DNA of 64,000 nt, from the NCBI GenBank assembly GCA_006937955.1, contig SSNP01000008.1:7326576-7390575 (forward strand). Reading direction: 5' to 3'. The first letter of the stretch is position 1. Each line of letters starts with the position of its first letter. Made by a program: the position numbers and the translations under genes. The DNA comes from Pachypanchax playfairii. Lineage: Eukaryota > Chordata > Actinopteri > Cyprinodontiformes > Aplocheilidae. Below the pieces are notes generated by a model. The model ran no database searches. It saw only the letters and a program-made list of their open reading frames with translations, and was not told the DNA's origin. This document shows, one piece after another, positions 48,800 through 62,800 of the stretch.

Positions 48800-51700
48800 T
48801 GTATCTTTTCTTACACCTGTTAATTCCTGTAAATCTGTTTATTTCTGGAGACATCAGCATTAACACCTCTATATACATGGAATGATTTTAGGACAAAAAC
48901 ACAAAGCTGAAGCCAAAAAGTTCCTTTACTTTCATCTCTCTTGTTAAAATGCTCTAGTTGTTACAAAACGAGTCTCAGCTGTGTGCTCTTATTTTATTTT
49001 GTATTAATTAGAAATAATCTAATCAAAGTTCATGTTTTTTCTGTTTAATCCCTCAGATTTCTAACAGGATCATTTAACTTTCTTCAGGTGATTTTTCTAA
49101 ATGCATTTTAGTTATTTAGTGTTATATATTTTAACATGTCCAGGTTGGTTCTGTTAGAGGAAGACGTGTTGATGAAGCAAAAGGAATGAGTCAGATTATA
49201 ATAAGGAGAGTTGAGAGTCTAGATTAAATCTCATAGTATATTTTACCTGTATGCTGGAGAACAGATATTTGGATAGAGAATGGCTTTGATGCATAAAATC
49301 ACACTTTTGTCCAATTTAATTACCTGCTCTTTAGCTTACGTGTTTATGTCTAAGATAGTATCATTTCTGTGAAAAAGCTTCATCTTAATTCTACATGTTG
49401 ATATGATGAGGTTAAACATGGTTTCTATCCAACAAAATAACTAATAACGTTACGTGTAAAACATGTATTGATACAATGAAACCGTATATACTCAATTTTA
49501 AACCCGTCATGACTAAATCAGTCAATGTAAACACTGTGTACTCTGTAAGAATGTACAGCTATAAATGTGGCATCACAAAGCTACAAAGATTTGTTTCTGA
49601 ATAAAAAGATAACTTGGGCAAAAATAAAAAACTTGTGTGGTGCTTCTGTGGATACACAAACTGTTGTAGTACATTAGTGTTTTCATATGATTACTACTGT
49701 TGTTACAAAGTTGGCTTTTAGGCTGGAATAACATTTTTATTTAATAAAAACAGTTGCAGTTAATATTTAACTGGGCAGAAAAAAAGAAGTTTCACTTGCT
49801 GAATTATTTGATATATTATCTGACTTTGAAAACATAATAAATCACATTCTATATTTATATAATTACAATATTTCACAGTAAATCTTTTAATTGAGCCATG
49901 TAACTGTTGAACTACTGTACTGAACTGCATTTCATGATGTATTAAGAATAAATGACTGAACTTCAGAAACCCTGAATTAGAGCCTGATATGAGTTTGAGT
50001 TTGAGTTTCCCTGCTCTCAATATGAGCTCTGGACAATGCGTGCAGACTTTCTCATTACTCAACCTTTGTTACTTTGCACCTCATTCGGGGCTCGGTGTCA
50101 CTGCGATTTTTCACTTCATGCTGAGAACAAAATCCAGAAGGAAGAGGCCCTGGAGGAGCTCATGTGAGCGGCAGGTGATGGGATCAGGACTATAGCGGAT
50201 AAGGATGTTGCATATTAAAGATCCCATGCATTGAAATTGAAGCGTAAGGACAGAAACTTGACCACCCCAGTGATCCTTCTCTATACAGACTAAACTAATC
50301 CCCAGTAGCTAATGAGCCGCCTGGTCTTTGTTCAGTAAATCTTCACTGAAAAAGCTTCTAAATCCACTCTGGACAGATGATACAAACTGCTTCATAAATG
50401 GTTGTAAGCTGTATTAATTAATCACCTACATAGTCCAGCCTTTTGTTAGTGTCACACAACTGTAAAAGAGTTCAAGTAGAACTTTTTTTTTATTGTTTTC
50501 TGAGTCAGTGTCACTAAAAAAGCTGAGATATTTAGAGGGATTACAAGAATTTAAAACCCTGGAACAAACAAAACAAACTTTTTTTGTGGACGTCTTTCAT
50601 TTTACTTCTCGGTTCTGGTCAAATGTGAATTTCTGTAGCGCTACTACAAACAACAGAGTCATAATGGCGAGTGAGGCAACCCAGGTGGGGTCATTCCAGC
50701 ACATGTGCATTGTTTCGCATGAGTGGACGTCTTAGGATACGTCTCTGCTGAATTTTTGTCAAGAGCTGTCACCAGCGCTGACAGGCGAGACTCGCCCTTG
50801 GCTTTGCTGCTGTTTAGACAGGTGGTTTTGCAAAGGAAACAACCGCAGCACGTTTCCAGATCTGAACGTTCACAACAGCAACACTCCGCTAAAGACGGAA
50901 GGAAAGAATATCAGTGAGGATAATGCCTGAGAAGGGTGAGGTTCTGACAGATTGACAAATTCAACTGGGAGGTATGTCAAAATGAATTTGTCTGTCTGTT
51001 ACTGCAGCAGTTAATTGTGAAGTGTGTTGCTTTGTCTTCACTCTCTTCTTTGGGTATGCATCACAGCAAAGTTGCACAGGTAGATAAAGAACATTTATGC
51101 ACAGGTAAACAGCATTTATTTATTAGTATTTGCTCTGTACTTTCTAGTCTCAGACTAAGTTCTGGTCCTCCACAAAACCCCAACACTTCTTCCATCCTGC
51201 TTGGTTTAAGTCAGTAGGCACACATTCTGTTTTTTAGATTCTTCTTTCCTTTTCCTTCTGTGTTTCTCGTTGCCGAAACTCTGTGATGACAGTCTCAAGA
51301 AAACCACATGACAAGCTGGTAAGAGATCCATAGTTGTGGGTTGTGCTCTTTTTCTGTGTATGGGCAGAACGGAGCCAACACCCTCATGATTACCCACTCA
51401 CCCTCTTCCGTTTTCCACCTGTGCAGAGTGCCAGACCCACAGTGCTGCTGGAGTAGGCAGGACTGAGTCAGTTCCTCTGATGAGCTCCAGTCTCCCTGGT
51501 CCCCACACTGGCTCCCATCCCTTGTTACAGTGGGTCAGCTGGCAGCAAATGGAGTGACAGGCGAGTCAGATTTAGAGCCTCCAACGGGCCAAAACTGGCG
51601 TTAGTTTATTCAGCATGCTGAGGTAAGCCAGCACTGCTTAGTTCCCAGGGTACTTCAGAGAACGGCTCTCCTCTGTCTTCTGTAAGTGTCTGTAAAACTG

Positions 51701-54700
51701 TGTTGGTGTGTTTTGAGATGAGAACTTTGCCTGTCTCGTGTCCTGTTTGTTTACACAGACAACACTGTCCTGGTAGGTACCGTACACTTTTTTTTAGGGT
51801 TAAGGATGTGGGCATTCTGAGAAGACATATTTATAGCCTGCTGGTTTGGTTAGAAGACCTGCCAGTAAAAGCAACAATTGTGAAAAGGAGGAACATAAGG
51901 ACAGAAAACTCAGTCTGCCTCTTCCGTGACTCTGTGAGGACTTTTTAAAATTAATGTATAGTTCTTGTGTCCAATTTTGTACAAAAAGAGTATAATGAGT
52001 ACAAAAATAACCTTAAAGTATATTTACAGAGCAAAGTCTAATGAAAACACAAACATCATCAGCATGATTTGCTGAAAATTTTACTGATAGATACTCTCAG
52101 TTTCATGTCTTATATTAGCCAGAGCACCAAAATCAAATGAATCCAACTACATTTTACAGTGTTTTTAGATTATTTTAAACACAACACAATTGTAATGTTA
52201 CACATCTTTAGATGAGTCTAAGCTAAAATAAGGTTTCTGTCTGTTCAAATTGTTTCCATAAGAATTATGAGTAACAAGTTTTGTAACTATCCAGATGTGT
52301 CATAAAGATTATCTCCTTAAATAAACCAGGAATCTGACGGCAGATGGAAAAGTCTCAGTGCTTAAAGTGGAAACAAATAAGTGTCAGTACTTCCCTTAAT
52401 GTCATACAAATATGGGACAGATATTGTTCATAAAGATTTCATTTGGCGTTACCATGGACATGAAAAATAGAATTGAAAAAAAGAAAAAAAAAATTAAAGC
52501 TACTTAAAAACATAAAACAATTCATGTTATGATGATGTGATATTGCAACCAAATGCCTTTTTTCCACTTTATTCTTTCAACTGCAGTGTTTGTGTTTAGA
52601 TTTGAATGGCTTGCTCTTTATTTAGTAACTAAATAATTTTGGATAATAGTTGAATTTAAGTAAAAGAACAACCTCAATGTTGCTGCAGAGATTTGCTGAA
52701 TTTATTTTTTAGAAAAAAAGTGCAATAATTTGCTATTTAATAGACAAATCATTTGATGAAAAGTGGAATTTCAGAGCAAATCAGCTGTTCTTTTCTGAGT
52801 AAAATAGATCAGAAAATCAGATCATCCTGTTTAAGACTGTTAGATTATCTGATATGATATAAGTGTGCACATCATAACAAAATGTCAGGAACTGTCTCCT
52901 TCCACATGAACACATGATAAATGAACACAGTCCTTTCAGAGCTGATAACTGAGACCTCCTCTGGCTTGCAGGCTTATAGAGATCATGTTTGATGAAGAAT
53001 CTCCTGTTAGAAGAAAACACGATGATGTCATCATGTAAAAGGAACAGTAATGATCCAACATCACAGCACTTAACCACTTCTCTTTAGCTTGTGCTCATCC
53101 TCAAACTGAAAGACTAACTGGGTGGAACCAGAGCTGTGTGTCACTTCTTACTTCATCCGCTCGGAGGTAAAAAGACATTCGTTAATAACAACCTTTAAAA
53201 AATATAAAGAGAGGCGGATTACATGATCATCAGTCCACTTTTCTTCTCCACGTCTCATGCTTTGTGATTCCTGCCTCATTGTTCTTCAAATTACTTTAGA
53301 ATTACAACTTGATACAAAAGTTATTCATTTTTAAGAAGTGCTATTCATTACAATCCAATGTAAATATCATTTATCTACAGATGACACTTATTAAATGCTT
53401 TAAAGCTACTTTAGAGTTGTTGCAGGGCCTTGAGGCATTAAAAAGTGTGAGTTTACATGCAGATCTTCCATATTTGAAGCCTGATTCTGTGATTTAGGAG
53501 CAAAATTGAGGACTGCCAAGATGTATATAGAATTATTGTTAATTATAGAGGGTGTGTTGCTTTTGGATGTTTGGAAATATGATAATTCCATATTGATCTC
53601 TGCCACACATTATGTCCCATTTAATGTGCGACAGACTGGAACTTTCACTCCGTATCTGACTGGAAAATTCATTCTACATTGCATCTTAAAAATGAGTTTT
53701 TGTTCAGGCCTCAGTGGAGAAACAGAAGACTATGAAGATGGCATGTAACACTGCACATGTCTGTTTATTGACATCCATGAGTGACTGCTTCAGGTGTCTG
53801 TCTTCCCCACAGAGACGACTGACTCAACAGGGAAAATCTGTTCAGATGTGTTAGAAGTATGTGGTCTGTCTGCTTCTTTTCAATGAACAAAAGACACAAG
53901 AATCTGAATTTTCCAACAGGTTTCTTTTGAAATTGAGTCCTGATGTGAATCATCACTGAACTCACACAGTGTCACTTTTTGAAACATTAACAGGACTTAT
54001 TTCAGTGGGATGTACATTTTGTTTTTCTTTTAGGATTGATTTTGAATGTCGGTGTGGTCAAGCTCCAGGAGAGCGAGAGGTGGGAGACCCTCTGAACAAG
54101 ATGCCAGCCTGTCATGACTGACAGGAAACATATTCATGATAAAAATTAAAAGTTGAGTCAAGGAACATGAGAAACCAGATCATGAGAATCATCATAACTG
54201 TTTAGAAAATTAACTTGAATCTGTCAAAGTGTGTTAAAGAAGAGAGGAGAGAAATTAACAAATGTCCATCAGTTGTGAGTTTGGGTTGCCATGGTGATGT
54301 TAGATGCATCACTGCACTAAAATCTGTTTTATTTTCTTGTGTTATTTTCTCTCTTTAGTTTCAAAACGTTTCAGTCTGATGGGATTTTTTTGCTTCAGTT
54401 TTCAGCTTTTTCAGGGTAAGTCACTGACAGGCAACTTCAAATTGGTCCTAGATGTGAGTGTGAGTGTCTGTCTGGCTATATTTGACTCTGTGATGGCAAG
54501 ACGACCTGTCCAGGTGTGACTCCACCTCTAATCCAACGGCTGCTGGAGCTAGACACCAGCTCCCCGTTACCCTGAACCAAGTCTGACTGACTGAATGATC
54601 ATTTTAAAAACATCCAGTAAGAGTCAAATCAGTTGTCACACAGACGAAACAGTCTCGTTGATGTTTAAACCACGTGTTAGATTAAATAATGAACAATTAG

Positions 54701-55290
54701 TCACTGGACAATTTATAAAGAATAAAAATAATATGACTGGTTTTGTATCCAGCTATGAGATTTTGTTTTTTGTTGAAATATAACTGCTTTTGTAGATATT
54801 ATGGAGTCTTTAAGGCATTTTGGTCTAAGTGTTCACTGCCACACTAAATGCTGTAAAATAAGACCTCACTCTCATTTCCTGTCTTATGTCCATCCACTGA
54901 GTTGGGCTGATATTGTTGATTGTCCAACAACAGGTTTTGGTGAGACAGCCCATCCAAAATCTGTTTCAGAGACATATTTTTGAGTTTTAAACTTTATCAT
55001 ATACTAAAGCACTGTTGGAGCAGAAAATTGAAATGTGACAGCTGTCGTTTATCTTCCATCACTTTGCTAATGAAAAGAAATTATACATTCACCACATGGA
55101 TTAGTTCTAATTGCCTTTTTAAAGCCAAACCAGATTTTATTTCTTGCTTGGCAAACCTGCATTTTGTGGAAGGGGTTCACTCCAAACAGATGAGAGGGCT
55201 GTATTTTATTCCTGAATGGTCAAAGTCAGTCTGAATCCAGGTGAAGTTTCCTTCAGAACTGCATCTGTGCAGCTGGAAAGAATTCCATAT
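48800..55290. other. Gene-free 3' flank
   Basis: Long AT-rich sequence without a recognisable gene or RNA. In human the region beyond RAB28 toward HS3ST1 is also gene-poor. The small ORFs have no domain that I recognise. Confidence 0.5.
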
Positions 55291-55396
55291 CTTGCTGAAG
55301 GGCACCTCAGCAGGGTGGACTTTGGTTGTCAAAGAGAATTGAGCCCCAGCTGTCTGGCTGAGGTACCATGACACTAATCACAACACCACCCCACTG
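55291..55396 (-). mobile_element. Degenerate tRNA-derived SINE fragment
   Basis: On the minus strand, GTGGTGTTGTGATTAGTG resembles an A-box region and GGGGCTCAATTC (near 55350-55339) a decayed B box. This is followed by CTGCTGAGGTGCCCTTCAGC, a string like that found in many fish SINE bodies. Target duplications were not found. Confidence 0.5.
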
Positions 55397-56258
55397 GTTC
55401 AGCCAACAACAATATGGAGCTAAATGAGCAACTGGCACGATACACAGCAGCACCGAAACGTTGAAATCAAGGAATTTCTTTTGCATCGGCTGAAAGAAAT
55501 GTGCAGCGACAGCGTGTGGGTCAGTTGTTGGAGGTAGTGGACAATGTTCACTCACTGTACTGCCAGTAAGCAAACTTGCATGCTGGAAAAAAGAAGCAGG
55601 AATGAGCTGATATAATGTGAGGTGACGTTAGAATTCCTCTCTCTGCTCAACACAATGCGGCCAGTGTGGAAAATCAGGATGGTGTGATTTTTTTCTGGGT
55701 ATCCATCACAGCATCACGAACGCTGCAGGTCACACTTATTGTGCACAGCAGTGTTAATCAAAACCAGCCGGCGTTGGGGGCTCGACGGTCATCAGCCAAG
55801 AAGAGGAAATTATTGATGGAAATAAAGGTGCTGTAGTGCCCCAAAGGCTCAAAATCACAAACTTCTTAATGTGGAGCTCAGACAGGCTGCACGATGAACA
55901 AGGCAGAGTTGTTCACATCTGATTTAAGGGCTGCTTTTGTCATGAGCTGCGCCAAAGAAGGAGTCATGCTTTTATTGGCTGTTTGGTCTATTTCCATTTC
56001 TTGACCGACACTGAACATCCACTAAAAGTTAATAAGTCCTTAATATTTTCTTACTTTTAAAATTGACCTACGTACAGAGCGGAGCCTGTGATTTACTGAC
56101 GTCTGTTGCTTGAACTGAACCCCGAGAAGTTTTTTTGCTCCTTCTATAACAGATGAAATCACTTACAAGTAGCTACTAATTCACATTGATCTGTCAAACT
56201 GTTTTCATGGAGACATGGAGTCATTACAGGATGTGACTTTGTTGCGTGTGCGCGAGGG
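55397..56258. other. Intergenic, no gene recognised
   Basis: Unique sequence of mixed composition without a supported feature. Confidence 0.5.
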
Positions 56259-56690
56259 ATGGACGACTGCCATGAATTGGAAGGAGAAGTGCCACTGAGA
56301 AAAGTGTCACAAAAGAAGAAAAGGACCCAGGAGGGTCAAGTTGCCGAGTGCAGGCTGTTGTGTAAAGTGTCTGGTGATTGCCAGGCTGTTCTGGAGATGC
56401 TGCTGGACAGGGAGGTGAGAGGCAGGTTAATTACTATTCTGAGAGGGAAGGGTGAGATGCTTTACACAGCCCTTTGTGGCCTGAAGTTTTGGGTTTCCTG
56501 CACAGAGACGTGCGAGCCGAAGGTGCTGGAAGATGGCAGAGACGCTGCTCGGGCCAAATTCATTCTAAAGTCGTCAGATCAGGATCTACAGGTCACCATG
56601 AAGCGTGAAAAATCACACTTGAAGATCAGCTGTTACAAAACACATTACTACTATTATAATGTACTCTTTGCATCTTATAATGTACTATAA
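56259..56690 (+). CDS. ORF of 143 codons, function and reality unknown
   Basis: This is the longest open frame in the 3' flank, more GC-rich than its surroundings. The product starts MDDCHELEGEVPLRK, is basic in its first third and has no motif I recognise, and the last 18 residues look like chance translation of AT-rich DNA. An AATAAA lies 46 bp downstream (56736-56741). It could be a relic of a retrocopy, an exon of an unseen gene, or chance. No promoter or splice evidence supports it. Confidence 0.15.
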   Translation: MDDCHELEGEVPLRKVSQKKKRTQEGQVAECRLLCKVSGDCQAVLEMLLDREVRGRLITILRGKGEMLYTALCGLKFWVSCTETCEPKVLEDGRDAARAKFILKSSDQDLQVTMKREKSHLKISCYKTHYYYYNVLFASYNVL

Positions 56691-56741
56691 TGTCCAACAC
56701 TTTGATCCAATACTGGTTCTTTTAAAGTGCTTATAAATAAA

Positions 56742-57689
56742 GTTAGATTGGATATTAGAGGGAGGTGTTTCCTAACCTGATTCACTTATTTAATCTGCAT
56801 GATTCAATTTCAATGAATTGAAAAAGCTGAAAAAATAACTGTATCAAGAAGTAATTGTTCAAACATCTCATACATACATGTTAATCAAACGCTTTCAGTT
56901 GCAGACTGTTTTTATGAATATTTGTGGAGATCAAAATTAATTAAACAACAATGAATATTTAACAGTGAGCACAAAAAAACGATCACATTTTTTTTTGATT
57001 AATTTTCCTAATTGAAACTCTTTGAGCTGCATGAAACCTGTCAGCATGGAAGAGGCCAAACACATGAAGACGTGAGACGTGTGAACGCACTTAAACACTG
57101 CAGAGGAGAAAATCTGTTATATTTATTTTCATAGCCGACTATATCATTAATAATACTGACAAATGGCAAAAAGTTTAAATTGATGTTTTTTCTGCTCAAA
57201 ACTCTCCAACTACAGTCACATTAATTAAAACACATTTATTGTAGATCTGATTATAAAGTAAATACACTGTAGTTGGTAGAATAAACACATTTTAGATACA
57301 TTTTGAAATGCTGATTTTTTTTTTCCGTGTTAGATGTGCATTTGTGGTTTATTATTGTAGTAATTTTATGTAAATCAAATCTGATGTTACACACTTTTGG
57401 TTCCTTTCTATGTATTCGGTACCTGGAATTTGAGCTGATGAAATTTCACGTTACCCCAATTTTTGTTGGGAAAATCTTCAGCTTGTAAAACGAGATGTTT
57501 TCCATGAAGTACTTCATGAAGCTGATTTAATTCAAAAGGACACTAACAAACTATTTGACCTATGAGTGCTAGGTGCCACTTCATCAGTTTTTTTGCATCT
57601 TAATAATTCATCACAGTCACAGTTGGTGTATGAAAAAGAGAAACTGTGCTGCATTCTGAGAGGAAAAACCTGATCCGACGCCTAACAAG
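56742..57689. other. Intergenic, AT-rich, no feature seen
   Basis: AT-rich sequence without ORFs or repeats of note. Confidence 0.5.
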
Positions 57690-58310
57690 GGGAAGTGTGA
57701 AGATGACAAAGCCGTCCTATCTGACACCCAAGCCAACAAACAGCCATCTGTCATCATTATAAGTGGCACCTGATGTGCTGCACTTAAGAAAAAAACGTGA
57801 ATCTTTTATGCGCCACCGCCAATTAAACTGATCCGATTATATTTTGAATTATTGAGTCACATTTAATAACTCTGTGTATAAAAAGCAGCGTTTCATCTAC
57901 AGGGATGGAGTGGGCGTGTTCCTCTGAAGCTGTTCCATCCAACATTTATTTTGAGGAGATAATCAGGTCTTGATGTCAGTTTTCCCCCGTTAGCAGCACC
58001 AGCTCTTTGGTTATTCATATTACCGGGCTCAGACAATAGAAACCTCTTCAAACACAATTCAAAAGTTACCTGTCTCAGGTGTATCAAGGGAGAATGTCAC
58101 CTGAAACATTATCGCCGTGATGGACCTTGTGAAAAATATTTCCCTCCTTTTTGTTTGTTCGACAAGACTTAACACCACTTACAGGCTCTTTGACAGCTCC
58201 CGGAGTTTTATTTTCCACCATTATGTTTTGGGGTGTGGAAATTAAATCATTCAGCAGGGGATATGATGACATGTAATATTCATTTTAACAGGAGTCATTA
58301 ATATCTGTGG
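57690..58310. promoter_or_regulatory. Candidate conserved non-coding block downstream of rab28
   Basis: Complex sequence rich in developmental-type motifs, such as TTTGACAGCTCC (MEIS/TGIF-like), CAGGTG E-box strings and ATTA cores, and without repeats or a credible ORF. The call rests on texture alone. Confidence 0.22.
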
Positions 58311-58512
58311 TATCCTGTGTCAAATCCCAAAACTGGTACAAAGAAGCAGGGTGGAGGGGAGCTGCAGGAGACAGGTTCTTCTATCTGTCTCAGTGTCGTC
58401 CTTCGTCTTCTTCATCAGATTAAACTCACAGAAGAAAGAAAATAATCCACTGGGATAAATCCTGAAAAACTAGTTTGCTGTTGTCGGAAACAAATTATTA
58501 TGTGCATATGCT

Positions 58513-59208
58513 TATTTATTATTTTTTAATTTTATTTTGCACCATGCTGAGTTTGTTCAGTTTTTTTCGAGACACAAAAAGCATCAAGATAACAAGTTTA
58601 TGAAATACCTTTATAGAAAGGATGAGGACAGAGCTAAAATAAAATAAAATAAAATAAAATAAAATAAAATAAAATAAAATAAAATAAAATAAAATAAAAT
58701 AAAATAAAATAAAATAAAATAAAATAAAATAAAATAAAATAAAATAAAATAAAATAAATAATAAAATGCTTCTTAGCTTGTACTTCTACACTTCATGTCA
58801 TCAAAAATAATAACTTGAGATGTGTTTTTGACACATGGTGTTTTTTTTATTGTGTGTTTAAAAGAAACTGATCCTCAACACATATTTACATGTTTAAACA
58901 CAGAAATATCAAATAGCAGCTAACAAAACCAGGAACAGCTGCCAGTTATAACATACATTTGTTTTTTATTACATTTTGTTAAGGACAATTGTTAAAGATA
59001 AATTGTTCAACCTCTGAGTCGTCGATCAATAGATTTATATGCGTCTGTTCCAGCATTTTAAAAGCTGCACATGCAAAACACAATTAATATCTTTTACTTT
59101 CTTCATATTTCTGATATTATTTTATCATCCTATCGAGGGTGTAAAATAACCTAAAACCAGAATTACTCTGAGTTATTATAGGATGCACTATATTTGTAAA
59201 ACTTTGGT
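58513..59208. repeat. Direct duplication, copy 1 (includes (AAAAT)n)
   Basis: From TATTTATTATTTTTTAAT to ...GTAAAACTTTGGT this stretch recurs, essentially unchanged, at 59210-59865. It contains about 24 AAAAT units (58635-58759). Copies are separated only by N at 59209. Confidence 0.9.
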
Positions 59209-59209
59209 N

Positions 59210-59865
59210 TATTTATTATTTTTTAATTTTATTTTGCACCATGCTGAGTTTGTTCAGTTTTTTTCGAGACACAAAAAGCATCAAGATAACAAGTTTATGA
59301 AATACCTTTATAGAAAGGATGAGGACAGAGCTAAAATAAAATAAAATAAAATAAAATAAAATAAAATAAAATAAAATAAAATAAAATAAAATAAAATAAA
59401 ATAAAATAAAATAAATAATAAAATGCTTCTTAGCTTGTACTTCTACACTTCATGTCATCAAAAATAATAACTTGAGATGTGTTTTTGACACATGGTGTTT
59501 TTTTTATTGTGTGTTTAAAAGAAACTGATCCTCAACACATATTTACATGTTTAAACACAGAAATATCAAATAGCAGCTAACAAAACCAGGAACAGCTGCC
59601 AGTTATAACATACATTTGTTTTTTATTACATTTTGTTAAGGACAATTGTTAAAGATAAATTGTTCAACCTCTGAGTCGTCGATCAATAGATTTATATGCG
59701 TCTGTTCCAGCATTTTAAAAGCTGCACATGCAAAACACAATTAATATCTTTTACTTTCTTCATATTTCTGATATTATTTTATCATCCTATCGAGGGTGTA
59801 AAATAACCTAAAACCAGAATTACTCTGAGTTATTATAGGATGCACTATATTTGTAAAACTTTGGT
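59210..59865. repeat. Direct duplication, copy 2
   Basis: Same sequence as 58513-59208 except 40 bp (eight AAAAT units) shorter. The lone N at the join and the near-identity point to a false duplication, such as two alleles or reads placed side by side. Confidence 0.9.
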
Positions 59866-62800
59866 GAATATGACAAATACTTTCCTCACAAGGTATAAGT
59901 AGAGTTGCAGCTACGTCTTGTGACAGCACTGACCACTGGCAGCATTTACAGCCAAAACCCACCAGCTGTGAAAAGTGTTAACCCCAAGCCGTCTAGATCT
60001 GGCAGCGCGGCTCCTGCTGACTGACAGCAGGTTTAATAATTGATGAGGGACCAGGGATGAACCAGAGGCGAGACTCCCAGAGACTGCGATGCAGGGAACA
60101 CCCAAACCTTCTGCTATTGTTGTCGCCCTTTTGCTGCCCCACTATTCATAGAGTGGAGGATAGGGTTCTACAGTCTGAGAGTTTCACCGAGGAGAGAAAC
60201 ACAATGAAGTCAGGAAAACAAAGATCGCTGTAGCCTTCACATCAATAACATGGAAGCCCCTCCGAAGCGCTGCAGAGTGACGGACAGTTAGAACACAGAA
60301 GGTTTATGTTACACCTGCACTTTAATCTGCCGACACTTTAAATGTTTACACCTCTAAATAGAAATTTGTTTTATCTTCACAAAAAGGAGTTATGACAGAA
60401 CGTAACTGAAGCATAGCACAAAGCACAAAGTCAATGTTCAGAAAATTACATTTTAAATCGATATTATTTGGTTAATTGTATTTGTTTTGAAGCATGATGC
60501 AGTTCAGTTCAGCACTCAGTCACTAAACCACTGAGACATTCTGATAAAAGTAAAAACAGAATTGAAGTACAAACATCAGCAATGGTTCAGCAAATAAGAC
60601 ATTAGAACAGGAAGTTATAAAAAGTAGCAGAAAATGATGCACGTTTACTTTAAAATGGGCAAAACAAAACTTTTTAATCCAACAATTTAAATATCAGATA
60701 ACATGTTTAAGTGGGTGATGTTTGCAGAGATGGGTGTTCAGGAACCGGTAAGATACAAAGTTATCTCAACATCTTCTTCTAATTTCCGTAGTTCCACATT
60801 AAACATTAAATTGTACGTGTATATAGACACATCAGAGATAAAAAAAAAACCCAGCAATTTAAATTTTTTAACCACTGAAACACTCTTAACTGAGTCAAAT
60901 CTTCAAGTTAGAGCTCAGTATTTTCATTGTTTTTGTTGCACATATTGTGGCCGTCATGCAGCATGCTGTGCAGGAGTGACACTGTGAAAGAGTGATGATA
61001 AATCTGCTCTCTGTGTAAAAGTCCAGCTAATGTGCAGAGATGTTTTTGTACCTGAGCTCAAAGGGCTGAGATACAGTATCATGTATCCTGCAGGTGTCTT
61101 CTCAGCGGCTCAGTGGGAATCCAAAGGATTTACTGCAGGACTTAAAGGAGCACTCTCTTCTCTGGCAGCATGCCTGAAGGAATCAACTGCTCCGGCTTTT
61201 CTTAAATAACTTTCAGGACGTCCACCAGGGAAAAGCGGCAGCCTGGAAAGAAACACTGAAACTGATCTTCATCTTTTAGCCTTTTTCTGCTCGGTTGTCG
61301 ATCCATAAACCATCCCCGAACAGACTCATCTGGTCGCCTCCTAATTGACTCCCTCTCCTCTGCAGACAGACAGCAGCAGCTCTGTGTCTGTGATTTCACT
61401 TTTCAATTCCATCTTTCAGGGTTTTATTTCCACTGTTTTCTTTAGTTTCTGTCGTCTTGTCATTCAAGTGCACTGCCCATTTAATTTGTTTATTTATCTG
61501 CAGTCAGCTGATTCCAGTGGATGCTCAGTTTGAGCTGCAGAGATCAGTCAGCTGGTAAAATGTAAGCTTTCAAACATAATCAAGCTCACTGCCTCCTTTT
61601 GTTTCACACATAACAATCTAAACATATTTCCATGTTACCTGCTGAAATGACTGACAAAATAACTCCTAACAATTGTTTTTAACTAATTCATAGTTATAAA
61701 TCAATTAATTTAGGTGAAAAATATGGGAAAAGATGCCATAATGTGCATTGCCATTATTAAATACAGCCCTGTTAACTGTTGTCTTAGACATAAATTCTCT
61801 TTGATTTTATAATGATAACTACAGTTTGAGTCTTCTCACTCATTACCGTAAGACCACTATATCTTCAATTCACTATTTAATATTTTAATTGAAGTTAAAA
61901 AGTTTCTTACCATCTCATGATAAACACAGATTCTATAAATGTGTCCTATGATAATGAAAACTGGACCAGATTGCTTCTCTCCTTCCAGACAAGCTTTTCT
62001 ATTAACAGCTTCTTTTCTGTGTTAAAATCAAAGTTATAATTCAAAACTTGACTGATTTTTAAAAGCAAACATTTGGATCTGATGGAGGTGAGTTTGTAAC
62101 ACCTGCATGAACAAGTTCACATAATCAGTTTTCATAATCTGCAACACAAACAGATTCTCTCATTTTTTTCCTTCATGACAATCTCTTTGTCCTCTTCTCC
62201 CAGGAAATAGTCGTCAGAGTCGTGCTGCTTTCTCCTCAGCGACCTCACAAAGCCGCAACACAAACAGGGGCAGCCATACCGGGCCCCAGCTGCCGACATG
62301 TCTGCTCAGCGCCGTATTTATTTAAACTTGCCGCTGGAGCTGGCGGTCCCGCGTAGGCCTTGCCAGGGGCCTCCCCAGCTTGTTTGAAAATCCATTCACA
62401 CCTGCGCATTAAATTACTGACACTAATGTTGCTAGTAATGCTTGGACCAGGTCCCATTTCTGAACCCGTGAAGCTGCAGCGGCTGAGGAAGGTTTCAGAC
62501 ATGATACAGAGGGTGTTTTATTTGATAACTACACGTCTGTGTATCCTGTTTTCACAGATGTTTGTGTCTGTGTGTTTTCTGTCAAATGTGGGTGATTGAA
62601 TAAGATGAAGTCATGTGTTCATGTATGTTGGTTGTTGAGTTTGAATAAACATTTTATTTTCAGTGTGTGTGTGTGTGTGTGTGTGTGTGGGGGGGGGGGG
62701 GTATCATGAATAAGACCTGTATGAATTTGGCTTTTTAAAACCCAGAGGTCTCACTGCGTCGCCTCAGGGAGGGGGGTGGATATGACACATTGTTTGAATG

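Noticed and set aside
61202..61399. 65-codon minus-strand ORF
   Set aside because: Short, with no recognisable motif and no supporting context.
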